From NCBI GenBank assembly GCA_002364615.1, contig DEYP01000018.1, positions 1-64,000 on the forward strand: 64,000 nucleotides of DNA, given 5' to 3'. The notes beneath the pieces were generated by a model. That model had not been told where the DNA came from, searched no databases, and was given only the letters and a program-made list of their open reading frames with translations. Positions 35,838-45,158 of the stretch are shown here, piece by piece (within the stretch, counting starts at the first letter, position 1; every line of letters begins with the position of its first letter). This DNA comes from Arsukibacterium sp. UBA3155 (GTDB lineage: Bacteria > Pseudomonadota > Gammaproteobacteria > Enterobacterales > Alteromonadaceae). Both the position numbers and the translations under genes were made by a program.

Positions 35838-35955
35838 GTTTTTGTAGCAAACAGCGCAGTTACAACAGCAAAAACGTTTATCTTTACAACTCATAAATTT
35901 CGTTGCAAAAAATAAGGCTGCATGTAAAATCCGGGTGCATTTTAAAGGAGATTAT

Positions 35956-36453
35956 ATGCGCAACATGATAAAAACAATCGCAATCACTTCACTGTTAACC
36001 ACTACTGCCTTCGCCGGCGCTGCTCAGGCAGAGATGTATTTCGAACTGGGTGCAACTCAGTTTTCTGCAGATCTTGATAATGAGAGCATCAGCCATTTTG
36101 GTGCTGTAGGCGTGTTGGGAACTACACTTAAAGCGACAGAAAAGTTTGCTCATAAAGTTGAAGCAATTGCGGTTATTGGCTTGAACTCTGACGAAGTCTA
36201 TGGCGTAGATGTTAAGCTGCAATCGGTAATTGGTGCTGCGTACCGTCCAACTATAATAGTAAACGACTCCGTTTCGCTGTATGCCCGTGCCGGTATGTTT
36301 AATGGTCGTGTTAAAGCCAGTGGCTTTGGTATGAGTGAAACAGATTCAAGCACTGAATTTGGTTTTGGTGTGGGTGTCGATATTAAAAAGGTGTCGTTGT
36401 CATATTTAAACGTTGATGACACTAATTTTGTTACGGCCACTTTCCGTTTCTGA
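35956..36453 (+). CDS. Small outer-membrane beta-barrel protein
   Basis: 165 aa from the ATG at 35956 with AAAGGAG upstream. Signal peptide MRNMIKTIAITSLLTTTAFAGAAQA, then alternating beta strands ending in FVTATFRF with a C-terminal Phe, as in eight-stranded OmpA/OmpX-like barrels. Role unknown. A strong terminator follows. Confidence 0.8.
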   Translation: MRNMIKTIAITSLLTTTAFAGAAQAEMYFELGATQFSADLDNESISHFGAVGVLGTTLKATEKFAHKVEAIAVIGLNSDEVYGVDVKLQSVIGAAYRPTIIVNDSVSLYARAGMFNGRVKASGFGMSETDSSTEFGFGVGVDIKKVSLSYLNVDDTNFVTATFRF

Positions 36454-36493
36454 TAACACTTTAAAGTTATCAGTGCCGTGTTTTTTACGCATT

Positions 36494-36518
36494 AAAGCCT
36501 GAAATATCAGGCTTTTTT
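36494..36518 (+). terminator. Rho-independent terminator after the beta-barrel gene
   Basis: AAAGCCTGA-AATA-TCAGGCTTTTTT. A second small dyad, GATAAC...GTTATC, sits right after the stop codon. Confidence 0.85.
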
Positions 36519-36559
36519 GGTTTTTATGCCAGGCAAGCTCTCTGTTCGTCTAATTGTTA

Positions 36560-37327
36560 TTATTCCATCGCCAAATAACCACTATGGCAGTAGCCATCAG
36601 CCAGGCCGTCGCCTTGCAAGTCTACCTGGCTCCAGTCTCCGCTTTGCCCAAGTACGTTAACCTGCTGGCCGCTGACTAAGGTAGTTTTGATATCAAAGCT
36701 GGTGCCGGGTCCAGCGCGCAGGCGCAAGCCATCGCGCGCAGTTACTCTGGCTTTATTAGCGGTTATGGTGGTTCTTGGTAGCGTGCGGTTATCGGCCTCG
36801 GTTGCTGCCGGTAATGGCGGCCGGGTGGGGGCCTCAATGGGTATTGGTGGTGCGGTGGGTAAACCCGACCAGCCTGTTATTGCTTGCTGTAAATTCTCGG
36901 CCCAGTCATTATCACCATTCTGTGGATAATTACCGCGTTGCAATTGTGCCAGGTTAATACCCTGCATTTGTAAGTGAGGCAGCTCCCAGCTTAATGGCTG
37001 TAACTGCTGTTTATCTGCCAGCTTGTGCAACTGCTGCCACCATTTTTTCCGCTCGCCAGTGTCATCCCAACTCCATTTACCGTCGATATACAACACAAAG
37101 TCGGCCGCCACCCCATACTGATGCATTGAACTCCAGGCATCGGCATTGGTGACTCTGGCGCCAGGCCGGCTGCGACCCTGGTTGAATAAATCACGTTGAC
37201 GCTCGGGCGAACGGAAACCTTCAAAAACTTTGAACGGTAACTGGGCACTTAACAGGTCTTGCAATAACAGTTCAACTTTTTGCCGGAAAACCGGATGCAG
37301 GTGCGCCATATTAGTATCTCTGCTCAT
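36560..37327 (-). CDS. M15-type peptidase (L-Ala-D-Glu peptidase-like) with SH3 domain
   Basis: 255 aa from the ATG at 37327, which has AAGGAG 7 nt upstream; the frame extends 23 codons further without a site. The zinc peptidase motifs are SMHQYGVAAD (His-x6-Asp) and WELPH, with the FEGFRSPERQRDLF entry typical of CwlK/VanY-like and phage endolysin enzymes. A Pro-rich linker leads to a C-terminal bacterial SH3 domain (ARDGLRLRAGPGTSFD). No signal peptide is seen, which is endolysin-like. Likely cuts peptidoglycan peptides. Confidence 0.85.
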   Translation of the reverse strand: MSRDTNMAHLHPVFRQKVELLLQDLLSAQLPFKVFEGFRSPERQRDLFNQGRSRPGARVTNADAWSSMHQYGVAADFVLYIDGKWSWDDTGERKKWWQQLHKLADKQQLQPLSWELPHLQMQGINLAQLQRGNYPQNGDNDWAENLQQAITGWSGLPTAPPIPIEAPTRPPLPAATEADNRTLPRTTITANKARVTARDGLRLRAGPGTSFDIKTTLVSGQQVNVLGQSGDWSQVDLQGDGLADGYCHSGYLAME

Positions 37328-37480
37328 CGCTATGCTCCTTGCCAGTTGTTTTATGACACCCTTAGCGTTGCCCCGGCTAAACGCCGTGACTGACAATGAG
37401 TATAGCTACAGTTTGAGAAAAGTGACGCAACAGCTGCCCGACAGCTTGCCCCACTAATTGAAAAGCTATACACTTGCCGC

Positions 37481-37580
37481 GCAACCAAGGGGTGCACCTG
37501 CGCAAAAACGCCGGTGCTGAGATGCTTTCGGGCAAACCCTTAGAACCTGATCCGGATTATACCGGCGGAGGGATGGTGCT
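37481..37580 (+). ncRNA. TPP riboswitch (THI element)
   Basis: It carries the conserved THI box blocks in order: AAGGGGTGC, GCTGAGA, AACCCTTAGAACCTGATC and CGGAGGGATGG. ACCA (37483-37486) pairs with TGGT (37574-37577) as P1. It lies 50 nt upstream of a TonB receptor gene heading a thiamine operon. No terminator hairpin was evident, so control may act on translation of the receptor. Confidence 0.95.
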
Positions 37581-37630
37581 AACTCCTCAAGCTGGTGTGA
37601 TCTCTGTTTTTAATGGAGAGTCATACAAAA

Positions 37631-39745
37631 ATGCGTTTTACCCCTTCTATAATTTCGACTGCTGTTATTGCAGCGCTTTGTGTCGCGCCTGTCTCTGCGT
37701 TTGCTCAAGCCAACAAAGCTTCAGCTGATACTGCTATTGAGCGTATTACCGTGCAGGGCGATTTTCGTCAGCAAACTACCGGCCAGCTGGCGGGCAGTGT
37801 CACCGTAGTAACTGCAGAGGATTTACAGCGCCAGTCGGTGCAGCATCTTGACCAGCTGCTAAACCAGTTTGCCAATGTTAATTTCAGTGCAGGCGCCTCT
37901 CGCGGGCGCTTTATTCAGGTGCGCGGCATTGGTGAGCGCAGTGAATTTGTCGATACCATTAACCCGTCGGTCGGTATTCTGATTGATGGTATAGATTACT
38001 CCGGGCTTGGTATTAGTGGTATTAGCGATATTGCCCAGTTTGAGGTGTTCCGCGGCCCGGAAGCGACTCGTTTTGGCGCTAACGCGCTGGCGGGTATGCT
38101 AAACCTGACAACGATAGGCCCGACAGAGACTGCCGAAGGCAAAGCCAGCCTGACCATTGCTAACTACGACAGCTATCAGCTGGCCGGTCAGTTCAGTAAT
38201 GCTATAAATTCACAATGGGGCTATAGCGTATCATTAGAGCAACAAGTGTCAGATGGCTTTATCCGCAACGTATTCCTTGATCGTGATGACACCAACAACA
38301 TCGTCGAATTTACCGGCCGCTTTAAACTGGCTTATCAGCCAGTTGCTGAGTTGAAGCTGCAACTGATTGGCCACGTTGTCAACCAGGACAATGGTTATGA
38401 TGCCTTTTCGCTGGACCGCGACCGCACTACATTATCAGACCAGCCAGGCCAGGACACACAGCGCAGCAACGCCCTGGCATTGCAGGCAGACTACAGCGGC
38501 CTGAGCGTTGCCCGATTTGAGGGCCAGTTAAGTTGGCTTGATGCGGATCTGGACTATGGCTTTGATGAAGACTGGAGCTATGTCGGGCTGCACCCCGATG
38601 AGTATTCGACCACGGACCGTTACCTGCGCAACCGGGAGCAGTTAACCCTGGATTACCGTCTTATTTCTAACGACGCCGGCCGGCTGGGGAATAGTGACTG
38701 GGTGCTTGGCGTCTATGCGGCAAGTAAAGATTTTGATTTAACCCGCCAGTTCTGGAATTGGGATTTATGGCAGGCAGACACCTTTGCCAGCAGCTTAAGC
38801 CGCAGCAACCTGGCACTCTATTCTGAATTGAACACGCCGCTGACAGAACAGCTGACCTTAGTATCAGGTTTAAGACTTGAGCGTTATGAAGATGAGTATG
38901 CCGATAGCAGCGCCAACCGCATAACAAACAATGACACCATGTGGGGGGCTAAACTAAGCCTGAATTATCAGCCTAATGCGCAGGCACTGATCTACCTGCT
39001 GGCGTCACGTGGTTATAAAGCGGGCGGTATTAATGGCGATGCGCTGGCAAAAGCAGCGGATGATAGTCTCAGTGAATTACTGTCTAAGGCCAGTTTTGCC
39101 CCTGAAACGCTGTATAACGCCGAGTTTGGCGTAAAAGGCACGGCGCTTGATCAAAGCCTGGTAACCCGGGTCGCGGCATTTTATATGTGGCGAGAGGATA
39201 TGCAGGTAAAAGGCTGGCTAAACCCGGACAGCGGCCCGCAATTTGCTGGTTTTATTGATAATGCTGGCAGTGGTCGTAATTACGGGATTGAAATTGAAAA
39301 CCGGCTGCAGCTGCATCCCCGGCTGACCGTAATGATTAATGCCAGCTGGCTGAAAACTAAGCTGGGTAACTATGTGACCATTGAGGGTGATGATTTCAGT
39401 GGCCGCGAGCAGGCGCAGGCGCCACGCTTTAGTTACAATATCGCTGCCGACTGGTATCTGAGCGATGCGCTGACATTTAACGTTGGCGTGCAAGGCAAAG
39501 ACCGTTTTTATTATTCAGATAGCCACAATCAGCGGTCTGAGCGTTATGAGCTGCTAAACCTGCGGTTAAGTTATCAGCTGCAGCATTGGCAGCTGGCGCT
39601 GTGGAGTCGCAATGCGCTGGATCAGGATGTCGGCGTCCGCGGTTTTTACTTTGGCAATGACCCGCGCGATGGTTACGAGCCGCATTTGTATGAACAATTT
39701 GCCGAGCCACGTCGGGTAGGGGTTAGTGCCAGCTATCAATTTTGA
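37631..39745 (+). CDS. TonB-dependent receptor, probable thiamine uptake
   Basis: 704 aa from the ATG at 37631 with GGAGAG upstream. Signal peptide MRFTPSIISTAVIAALCVAPVSAFAQA, a plug domain (about 35-165, SVTVVTAEDLQRQSVQHLDQLL ... DIAQFEVFRGPEATRFGANALAG) and a 22-strand barrel ending in SYQF. The TPP riboswitch upstream and thiamine genes downstream indicate that it imports thiamine or a precursor across the outer membrane. Confidence 0.92.
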   Translation: MRFTPSIISTAVIAALCVAPVSAFAQANKASADTAIERITVQGDFRQQTTGQLAGSVTVVTAEDLQRQSVQHLDQLLNQFANVNFSAGASRGRFIQVRGIGERSEFVDTINPSVGILIDGIDYSGLGISGISDIAQFEVFRGPEATRFGANALAGMLNLTTIGPTETAEGKASLTIANYDSYQLAGQFSNAINSQWGYSVSLEQQVSDGFIRNVFLDRDDTNNIVEFTGRFKLAYQPVAELKLQLIGHVVNQDNGYDAFSLDRDRTTLSDQPGQDTQRSNALALQADYSGLSVARFEGQLSWLDADLDYGFDEDWSYVGLHPDEYSTTDRYLRNREQLTLDYRLISNDAGRLGNSDWVLGVYAASKDFDLTRQFWNWDLWQADTFASSLSRSNLALYSELNTPLTEQLTLVSGLRLERYEDEYADSSANRITNNDTMWGAKLSLNYQPNAQALIYLLASRGYKAGGINGDALAKAADDSLSELLSKASFAPETLYNAEFGVKGTALDQSLVTRVAAFYMWREDMQVKGWLNPDSGPQFAGFIDNAGSGRNYGIEIENRLQLHPRLTVMINASWLKTKLGNYVTIEGDDFSGREQAQAPRFSYNIAADWYLSDALTFNVGVQGKDRFYYSDSHNQRSERYELLNLRLSYQLQHWQLALWSRNALDQDVGVRGFYFGNDPRDGYEPHLYEQFAEPRRVGVSASYQF

Positions 39746-39781
39746 TGCTGCGCCAGCTATTCCAGTTATTAAGGAGACATG

Positions 39782-40030
39782 ATGAAAGTATCAGTAGAAA
39801 TTAGTAAGTATCCATTGGCTGAGGATTATATCGGGCCGATTAAAGGCTTTATTGAACAGCTTAATCAGTATCCAGAGATCCGGGTGATCACCAACACCAT
39901 GAGTACCCAGTTATTTGGCGACTATGACCAGGTAATGCAGGCGCTGCAACACTGTATAAAATCCTCTTTTGAGCAATACGGCAAAGTGGTGTTTGTCTGC
40001 AAATTTATCCCGGGTGATTTGCAGCCATGA
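39782..40030 (+). CDS. YkoF-like thiamine/HMP-binding protein
   Basis: About 82 aa from the second ATG, which has AAGGAG 5 nt upstream. Sequence such as VSVEISKYPLAEDYIGPIKGFIEQLN and VITNTMSTQLFGDYDQVM matches the YkoF/thiamine-binding ferredoxin-like fold. It overlaps the next gene by 4 nt. Probably a cytosolic binder of thiamine or hydroxymethylpyrimidine. Confidence 0.85.
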   Translation: MKVSVEISKYPLAEDYIGPIKGFIEQLNQYPEIRVITNTMSTQLFGDYDQVMQALQHCIKSSFEQYGKVVFVCKFIPGDLQP

Positions 40031-40656
40031 TGCACTGGCTTAGTAATGCGCTGGACGACTGGCAGTTGATGCATAGCCTTGAGCTGCTGGCAACCTTGCT
40101 GGCGCTGGCCTACGTCATACTGGCCTTGCGCCAGAGCTTGTGGTGCTGGCCAGCGGCATTACTAAGCACGATGCTGTTTACCCATATTATGTGGGATTCT
40201 GCCTTATTATCAGATGCCTTGCTGCAGTTGTACTACGCCGCAATGGCGCTGTATGGCTGGTGGCGCTGGCAACAAATGAAACAGCAGCACAAGGGGCTGA
40301 ATACAGTATCAGAATGGCCCTGGCGCCGGCACCTGCAGTTAATTACCATTACCGCGCTTGCCGGCGTGCTGCTGGGCTTCGTGATGGCGAACTATACGCA
40401 TGCGGATTTTGCGTACCTTGACGCGCAAACCACGGTGTTTAGTGTTATGGCGACCTGGCTGGTCGCGCGCAAGCTGGTGTCGAACTGGTTGTACTGGGTG
40501 GTGATAGATGCGGTATCAATTTATGTGTATGCGCAAAAACATCTGTATTTTCTAACCCTGTTGTTTATGCTGTATACCATTATTGCGTTGGCGGGATATT
40601 TTATATGGCGGGCAAATTATCAGCAGCAACCGCAACTGGCGGTGTCGGGCCGGTAA
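40027..40656 (+). CDS. pnuT: PnuC-family permease, probably thiamine (PnuT)
   Basis: 209 aa with seven predicted membrane segments. The PnuC-type motifs ALYGWWRWQQ and NWLYWVVIDAVSIYVY are present. In this riboswitch operon thiamine is the likely substrate rather than nicotinamide riboside. Uptake is probably driven by trapping, which the downstream kinase would provide. The 3' end overlaps that gene by 52 nt. Confidence 0.88.
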   Translation: MMHWLSNALDDWQLMHSLELLATLLALAYVILALRQSLWCWPAALLSTMLFTHIMWDSALLSDALLQLYYAAMALYGWWRWQQMKQQHKGLNTVSEWPWRRHLQLITITALAGVLLGFVMANYTHADFAYLDAQTTVFSVMATWLVARKLVSNWLYWVVIDAVSIYVYAQKHLYFLTLLFMLYTIIALAGYFIWRANYQQQPQLAVSGR

Positions 40657-41516
40657 GCGCATTATGCCGTCATCTGGAGTTTTTTGCTGCGCATCCGGCG
40701 CTTGCCGTTACACCGCTTTCTAATGGTGAGCTGAATCTTAATTACCAGGTCGAAACCTGCCGCGGAATGTATGCGCTAAGGCGTTACCCTGCAAGCAGCA
40801 GTGGTGTGTGTCGTCAGCAAGAGCTGCGCTGTCAGCATGCCGCTGCAGTGGCCGGTATCGCCCCGGCGCCTCTTTGCCTGAATAACCATTTACAGGTATT
40901 GATCAGCGAGTTTATTCAGGGCGGTTCGCGCTTCGAAGTGACAACGCAGACGATCCCAATACTGGCATGCACGCTGGCAAAACTGCATAAATTGCGGACC
41001 AGGACTGCACTGTTGCAGCCGGTCAATTACCTGCAGCAGTTAGCGCAGCATGTCGCAGAATCTAGTGGACACGAACTGCTACATGCTGATGCACCATTAT
41101 TTGCCCGGTTGCTCAGAGCAGCAAAGCATTATCAGACATTACCAACCGATGAGGTGCTATGTCATCTGGATTTGCATGGCGGTAATATGCTTTGGGCAAA
41201 GCAGAAACTATGGTTGCTGGATTTCGAGTATGCTCAATCGGCGGACAGTTGCCTTGATTTAGCGGCAGTATCATTAAATTTTCAGTTATCTGCAGCAACA
41301 GAGCAACAGCTGCTTGCGGCATATCAGCAACATCGCGCCATTGGCGTTGGCGTGGATACAGCGTTGTCAGCCAAACTTGTGCTGGCTAAGATCATTTTTA
41401 GCGGATTCTGCTGGTTATGGTATCTGAGCCTGCAACAAAAACTGACCTCGTGTCAGCAGCAGGCTCAATACTGGCAGCAGCAGCTGACTGAGCAGCTGGC
41501 GCTACAACCCTCCTAA
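40605..41516 (+). CDS. Thiamine kinase-like phosphotransferase
   Basis: 303 aa, APH/choline kinase fold. Brenner-type catalytic motif CHLDLHGGNML (186-196) and metal motif LLDFEYAQ (204-211). Its position after PnuT in a TPP-controlled operon points to thiamine phosphorylation, which traps imported vitamin. The 52-nt overlap with pnuT suggests coupling, although an internal start is possible. Its 3' end overlaps a small opposite-strand gene by 15 nt. Confidence 0.85.
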   Translation: MAGKLSAATATGGVGPVSALCRHLEFFAAHPALAVTPLSNGELNLNYQVETCRGMYALRRYPASSSGVCRQQELRCQHAAAVAGIAPAPLCLNNHLQVLISEFIQGGSRFEVTTQTIPILACTLAKLHKLRTRTALLQPVNYLQQLAQHVAESSGHELLHADAPLFARLLRAAKHYQTLPTDEVLCHLDLHGGNMLWAKQKLWLLDFEYAQSADSCLDLAAVSLNFQLSAATEQQLLAAYQQHRAIGVGVDTALSAKLVLAKIIFSGFCWLWYLSLQQKLTSCQQQAQYWQQQLTEQLALQPS

Positions 41517-41684
41517 ACGCTCCGCCAATACTTTATAGCGCTTAACATCGTCTTCGTTAAATAATGGCTTGCCACTATCATCTTGTTCAGTGGCAACCAG
41601 CAGATTTTCTCTGGCCAATCGTTCAACCCGAATATCCGGGATCCCAAGGAACTCAGCAACCTGTTGTACCGACATGAGTGACAT
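41502..41684 (-). CDS. Small MerR/excisionase-like DNA-binding protein
   Basis: 60 aa. SVQQVAEFLGIPDIRVERLARENLLVATEQD has the layout of a MerR-type helix-turn-helix used in excisionase-like proteins. No partner gene is adjacent, and its target is unknown. It ends inside the thiamine kinase gene on the other strand. Confidence 0.65.
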   Translation of the reverse strand: MSLMSVQQVAEFLGIPDIRVERLARENLLVATEQDDSGKPLFNEDDVKRYKVLAERLGGL

Positions 41685-42009
41685 AGCGTTATCCTGATAG
41701 TTGTTAAGTTACTAGTAATACCCTATTCATCGGCTTTTTTGAATTAAAAAAACACAATTTTTTAAAAAAACTCAACGGCATTTTCGCATGTGGCTACACC
41801 GACTTTAATAGACATTCCGGCTACTTAACGGTATAAATATCGGTTAAATTCAATTACGTTTTGATTCGCCGCAGGCGGCTGCACCTATATTACTCCTGCG
41901 TTATTGCTGCGCTGTCCAGATTAATGTCAGATAGCGCGTTTGGTCTGCAGGACACAGATTTGCAGTTTAGTTTAGAATTTGGCCATTTTGTAAAGGAAGC
42001 AACGACGCT
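41685..42009. other. 325-nt intergenic region before the Mrp operon
   Basis: AT-rich, no gene seen. A small GC hairpin, GCCGC-AG-GCGGC, lies at 41868-41879 about 130 nt before mrpA. It presumably contains the promoters for the small regulator and the antiporter operon. No riboswitch was recognised. Confidence 0.3.
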
Positions 42010-44805
42010 ATGACATTGTTATGGATACTATTACTTCCCCTGCTGGGTACTCTGGTGCCGGTATTGACGGCCAACTGGCGGCGAAGTGCCTGTGCCACGG
42101 CCACGGCCATTCCACCGGCGATCGCGTTAATGCTGCTGTTTTACCACAGCAGTGCCATTTTTGCCGGCGAAAGCTTTCGCTATACCCTGGGCTGGATACC
42201 ATTGCTCGGGTTGGATGTCAGCATCCGGTTAGATGGACTGGCATTTCTGTTTAGTCTGTTAATTCTGGGTATTGGTTTACTGATTATTTTGTATGCGCGG
42301 TATTATTTATCTGAACAAGATTCTATGCCGCGCTTTTACGCTTATCTGATGCTGTTTATGACCGCAATGATGGGCATTGTATTATCTAATAATGTGCTGC
42401 AGCTGTGGTTGTTCTGGGAACTGACCAGTATCAGCTCTTTTTTACTGATAAGTTTCTGGTGGCACAAGTCTGAAGCGCGCCGTGGCGCCCGGATGGCGCT
42501 GACGGTGACCGGCGCAGGCGGCTTGTGTTTACTGGCGGCCTTGTTGTTACTTGGCCAGATTACCGGCAGCTACGATTTAGATGTCATTCTGGCCAGTGGT
42601 GCCGTTATTCAGCAACATGCTTGGTATCCGCTGGTTTTAGTATTGTTTTTGTTAGGCTGTTTCACAAAATCAGCGCAGTTTCCGTTTCATTTCTGGCTAC
42701 CCAATGCGATGGCTGCGCCCACCCCGGTAAGCGCTTACTTACACTCCGCCACTATGGTGAAAGCGGGTATTTTCTTACTGGCGCGGTTTTATCCAGCCAT
42801 GGCGGGCACCGACTTGTGGTTTTTACTGGTGAGTATGACCGGCTTAACCACCTTACTGGTTGGTGCTTATCTGGCATTGTTTAAGCATGACTTGAAAGGC
42901 TTGCTGGCCTATTCCACCATCAGCCATCTGGGATTAATTACTTTGCTGTTTGGTATGGGCACCGACTTAGCCGCGGTCGCCGGGGTATTTCATATTATTA
43001 ACCATGCTACGTTTAAAGCGTCGCTGTTTATGGCTGCCGGTATTATCGATCACGAGTCAGGCTCGCGCGATATGCGAAAACTAAACGGCCTGTGGCACTT
43101 TATGCCGATTACCGCCACCCTGGCTATGGTCGCGGCGGCAGCCATGGCGGGGGTACCGTTACTCAACGGCTTCTTATCTAAAGAAATGTTTTTTGTCGAA
43201 ACCCTGCAACAGCACCTGCTCGGCTCGTTATCGTGGATTATTCCGGTACTGGCAACGGTGGCAGGCGTGTTCTCTGTGGCCTATTCCACCCGCTTTATTC
43301 ACGACGTATTTTTTAATGGTAAGCCAAAAGGGTTGACGAAAACACCGCATGAGCCACCGCGCTATATGCGGATGCCGGTTGAAGTATTGGTGGTGCTTTG
43401 TATTCTGGTCGGTATAGCGCCAGGTTACATTGTCGGCGATTTACTGCATGCCGCCTCTTCCTCGGTGCTCGGCGGGACGGTGCCTGAATACAGCCTGGCT
43501 ATCTGGCATGGTTTTAATGTGGCCTTGCTAATGAGTGTGGTGGCGCTGGCCGGCGGCGCACTGATTTATATAAACCGTAAACATTTATTTGATTTTCAGA
43601 ACACGCTGCCAGGGGTAGATGCCATTAATACCTTTGAACTGGCGATGAAATCTTTGGCCAAACGTTGTCAGCAATTTTACGGCCGGCTGGACAATGGTTC
43701 ATTACAGCGTTATCTGGTGTTTTTGTTAAGCGCTGTTGTGGTATTGGCAGGACTGCCGTTGCTACAACTGGACACGCTGTTTGGCGGGCGACCAGAACTG
43801 CCAGTTGATGCCGTTAACGCAACCGGCGCGGCAATGTTGCTGATTACCGCGTTTGCGACTGTGGTATTTCACCGGCAGCGGGTAGTTGCGCTACTGATGA
43901 TTTCTGTGGTGGGCTTGATGGTGTCTATTGCCTTTACCCGCTTTTCAGCTCCGGATCTGGCGCTGACTCAGCTGTCAGTAGAAGTGGTGACCATTATCCT
44001 GTTAATGCTGGCACTGTTTTTCTTACCTCATAAAACACCGAAACAATCTAGCCCGACCCGGGTCATCCGTGATATCAGTCTGGCCAGTATGGTGGGTGTG
44101 GTGATTGGCAGTATTAGTTACGCCATTATGACCCGACCCTTTAATACCATTTCCGATTACTTCCTGGCCAATGCGAAAACCGGTGGTGGCGGCACTAACG
44201 TGGTGAACGTTATTCTGGTCGATTTCCGGGGCTTTGATACCTTTGGTGAGATAGCGGTGTTAGGTATCGCGTCACTGGGTATTTTTAAGCTGCTGACCCG
44301 GATCCCGGTGTTTAAACCCAGCAGCGATGGCGAGGGCAGGCCCTGGGCGTTGGAACGTCATCCGGTATTACTGGCTACGGTATCCCAGAGTTTATTACCT
44401 TTGGCATTAATGGTGTCGGTGTTTATTTTCTTCCGGGGCCATAACTTACCTGGTGGCGGTTTTATTGCAGGCCTGGTCACTGCCGTGGCGTTAATTCTGC
44501 AATACATTGCCCACGGGGTTGAATGGGTGAAAAGCCGGATGAATATCGAGTATCAGCGGGTGGTTGCGGTCGGCCTGATGATTGCGCTGGTAACTGGCGT
44601 GGCCAGCTGGCTGTTTAATAAACCGTTTTTAACGTCATGGTTCGATTATTTTGATATACCTCTACTGGGAAAAATAGAGCTGGCCAGTGCAATTGCTTTT
44701 GATGCCGGGGTATATGTTACGGTAGTGGGGTCAACCCTGCTGATCCTGGCCAGTCTGGGTAAGATGACTACCAGTCATCGTCCTGTGCATACGGAGAGCA
44801 TTTAA
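42010..44805 (+). CDS. mrpA: Mrp/Pha Na+(K+)/H+ antiporter subunit A-B fusion
   Basis: 931 aa, polytopic. Residues 1 to about 500 are the NuoL-like antiporter core ([45 protein letters not shown]). The C-terminal 230 or so residues are MrpB-like ([22 protein letters not shown]). An A-B fusion with six genes is the Pha-type (group 2) layout. It forms the complex with C-G in the inner membrane, for alkaline pH and Na+ tolerance. Confidence 0.94.
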   Translation: MTLLWILLLPLLGTLVPVLTANWRRSACATATAIPPAIALMLLFYHSSAIFAGESFRYTLGWIPLLGLDVSIRLDGLAFLFSLLILGIGLLIILYARYYLSEQDSMPRFYAYLMLFMTAMMGIVLSNNVLQLWLFWELTSISSFLLISFWWHKSEARRGARMALTVTGAGGLCLLAALLLLGQITGSYDLDVILASGAVIQQHAWYPLVLVLFLLGCFTKSAQFPFHFWLPNAMAAPTPVSAYLHSATMVKAGIFLLARFYPAMAGTDLWFLLVSMTGLTTLLVGAYLALFKHDLKGLLAYSTISHLGLITLLFGMGTDLAAVAGVFHIINHATFKASLFMAAGIIDHESGSRDMRKLNGLWHFMPITATLAMVAAAAMAGVPLLNGFLSKEMFFVETLQQHLLGSLSWIIPVLATVAGVFSVAYSTRFIHDVFFNGKPKGLTKTPHEPPRYMRMPVEVLVVLCILVGIAPGYIVGDLLHAASSSVLGGTVPEYSLAIWHGFNVALLMSVVALAGGALIYINRKHLFDFQNTLPGVDAINTFELAMKSLAKRCQQFYGRLDNGSLQRYLVFLLSAVVVLAGLPLLQLDTLFGGRPELPVDAVNATGAAMLLITAFATVVFHRQRVVALLMISVVGLMVSIAFTRFSAPDLALTQLSVEVVTIILLMLALFFLPHKTPKQSSPTRVIRDISLASMVGVVIGSISYAIMTRPFNTISDYFLANAKTGGGGTNVVNVILVDFRGFDTFGEIAVLGIASLGIFKLLTRIPVFKPSSDGEGRPWALERHPVLLATVSQSLLPLALMVSVFIFFRGHNLPGGGFIAGLVTAVALILQYIAHGVEWVKSRMNIEYQRVVAVGLMIALVTGVASWLFNKPFLTSWFDYFDIPLLGKIELASAIAFDAGVYVTVVGSTLLILASLGKMTTSHRPVHTESI

Positions 44806-45158
44806 TGGAAAGCTTACTTGCAGGTTGTATTGGCTTCCTGACGGCCTGCGGCGTATTTTTGATGCTACGCGGCCGCACGTTTCCGGTTGTGGTGGGGCTA
44901 ACCATGCTGGCCTATGCCGTTAACTTATTTTTATTTTCATCTGGAAGGCTGACACTACAGGGTGCTGCGGTGCTTGGCACTACCGACAATTATGCTGACC
45001 CTTTGCCACAGGCGTTGGTGCTGACGGCAATAGTCATAGGCTTTGCCATGACCGCTTATCTGGTGATCCTGGCGATTCGGGCCCGGGCAGATTTGGGTAA
45101 TGACCATGTTGATGGCAAATTGCCGGAAACTGAAAGTAGCCGCAAGGAGAGCCGTTAA
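44805..45158 (+). CDS. mrpC: Mrp antiporter subunit C
   Basis: 117 aa, NuoK-like with three membrane helices (about 5-20, 25-45 and 70-95). The typical DPLPQALVLTAIVIGFAM stretch is present. It overlaps mrpA by 1 nt and mrpD by 1 nt. Confidence 0.94.
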   Translation: MESLLAGCIGFLTACGVFLMLRGRTFPVVVGLTMLAYAVNLFLFSSGRLTLQGAAVLGTTDNYADPLPQALVLTAIVIGFAMTAYLVILAIRARADLGNDHVDGKLPETESSRKESR

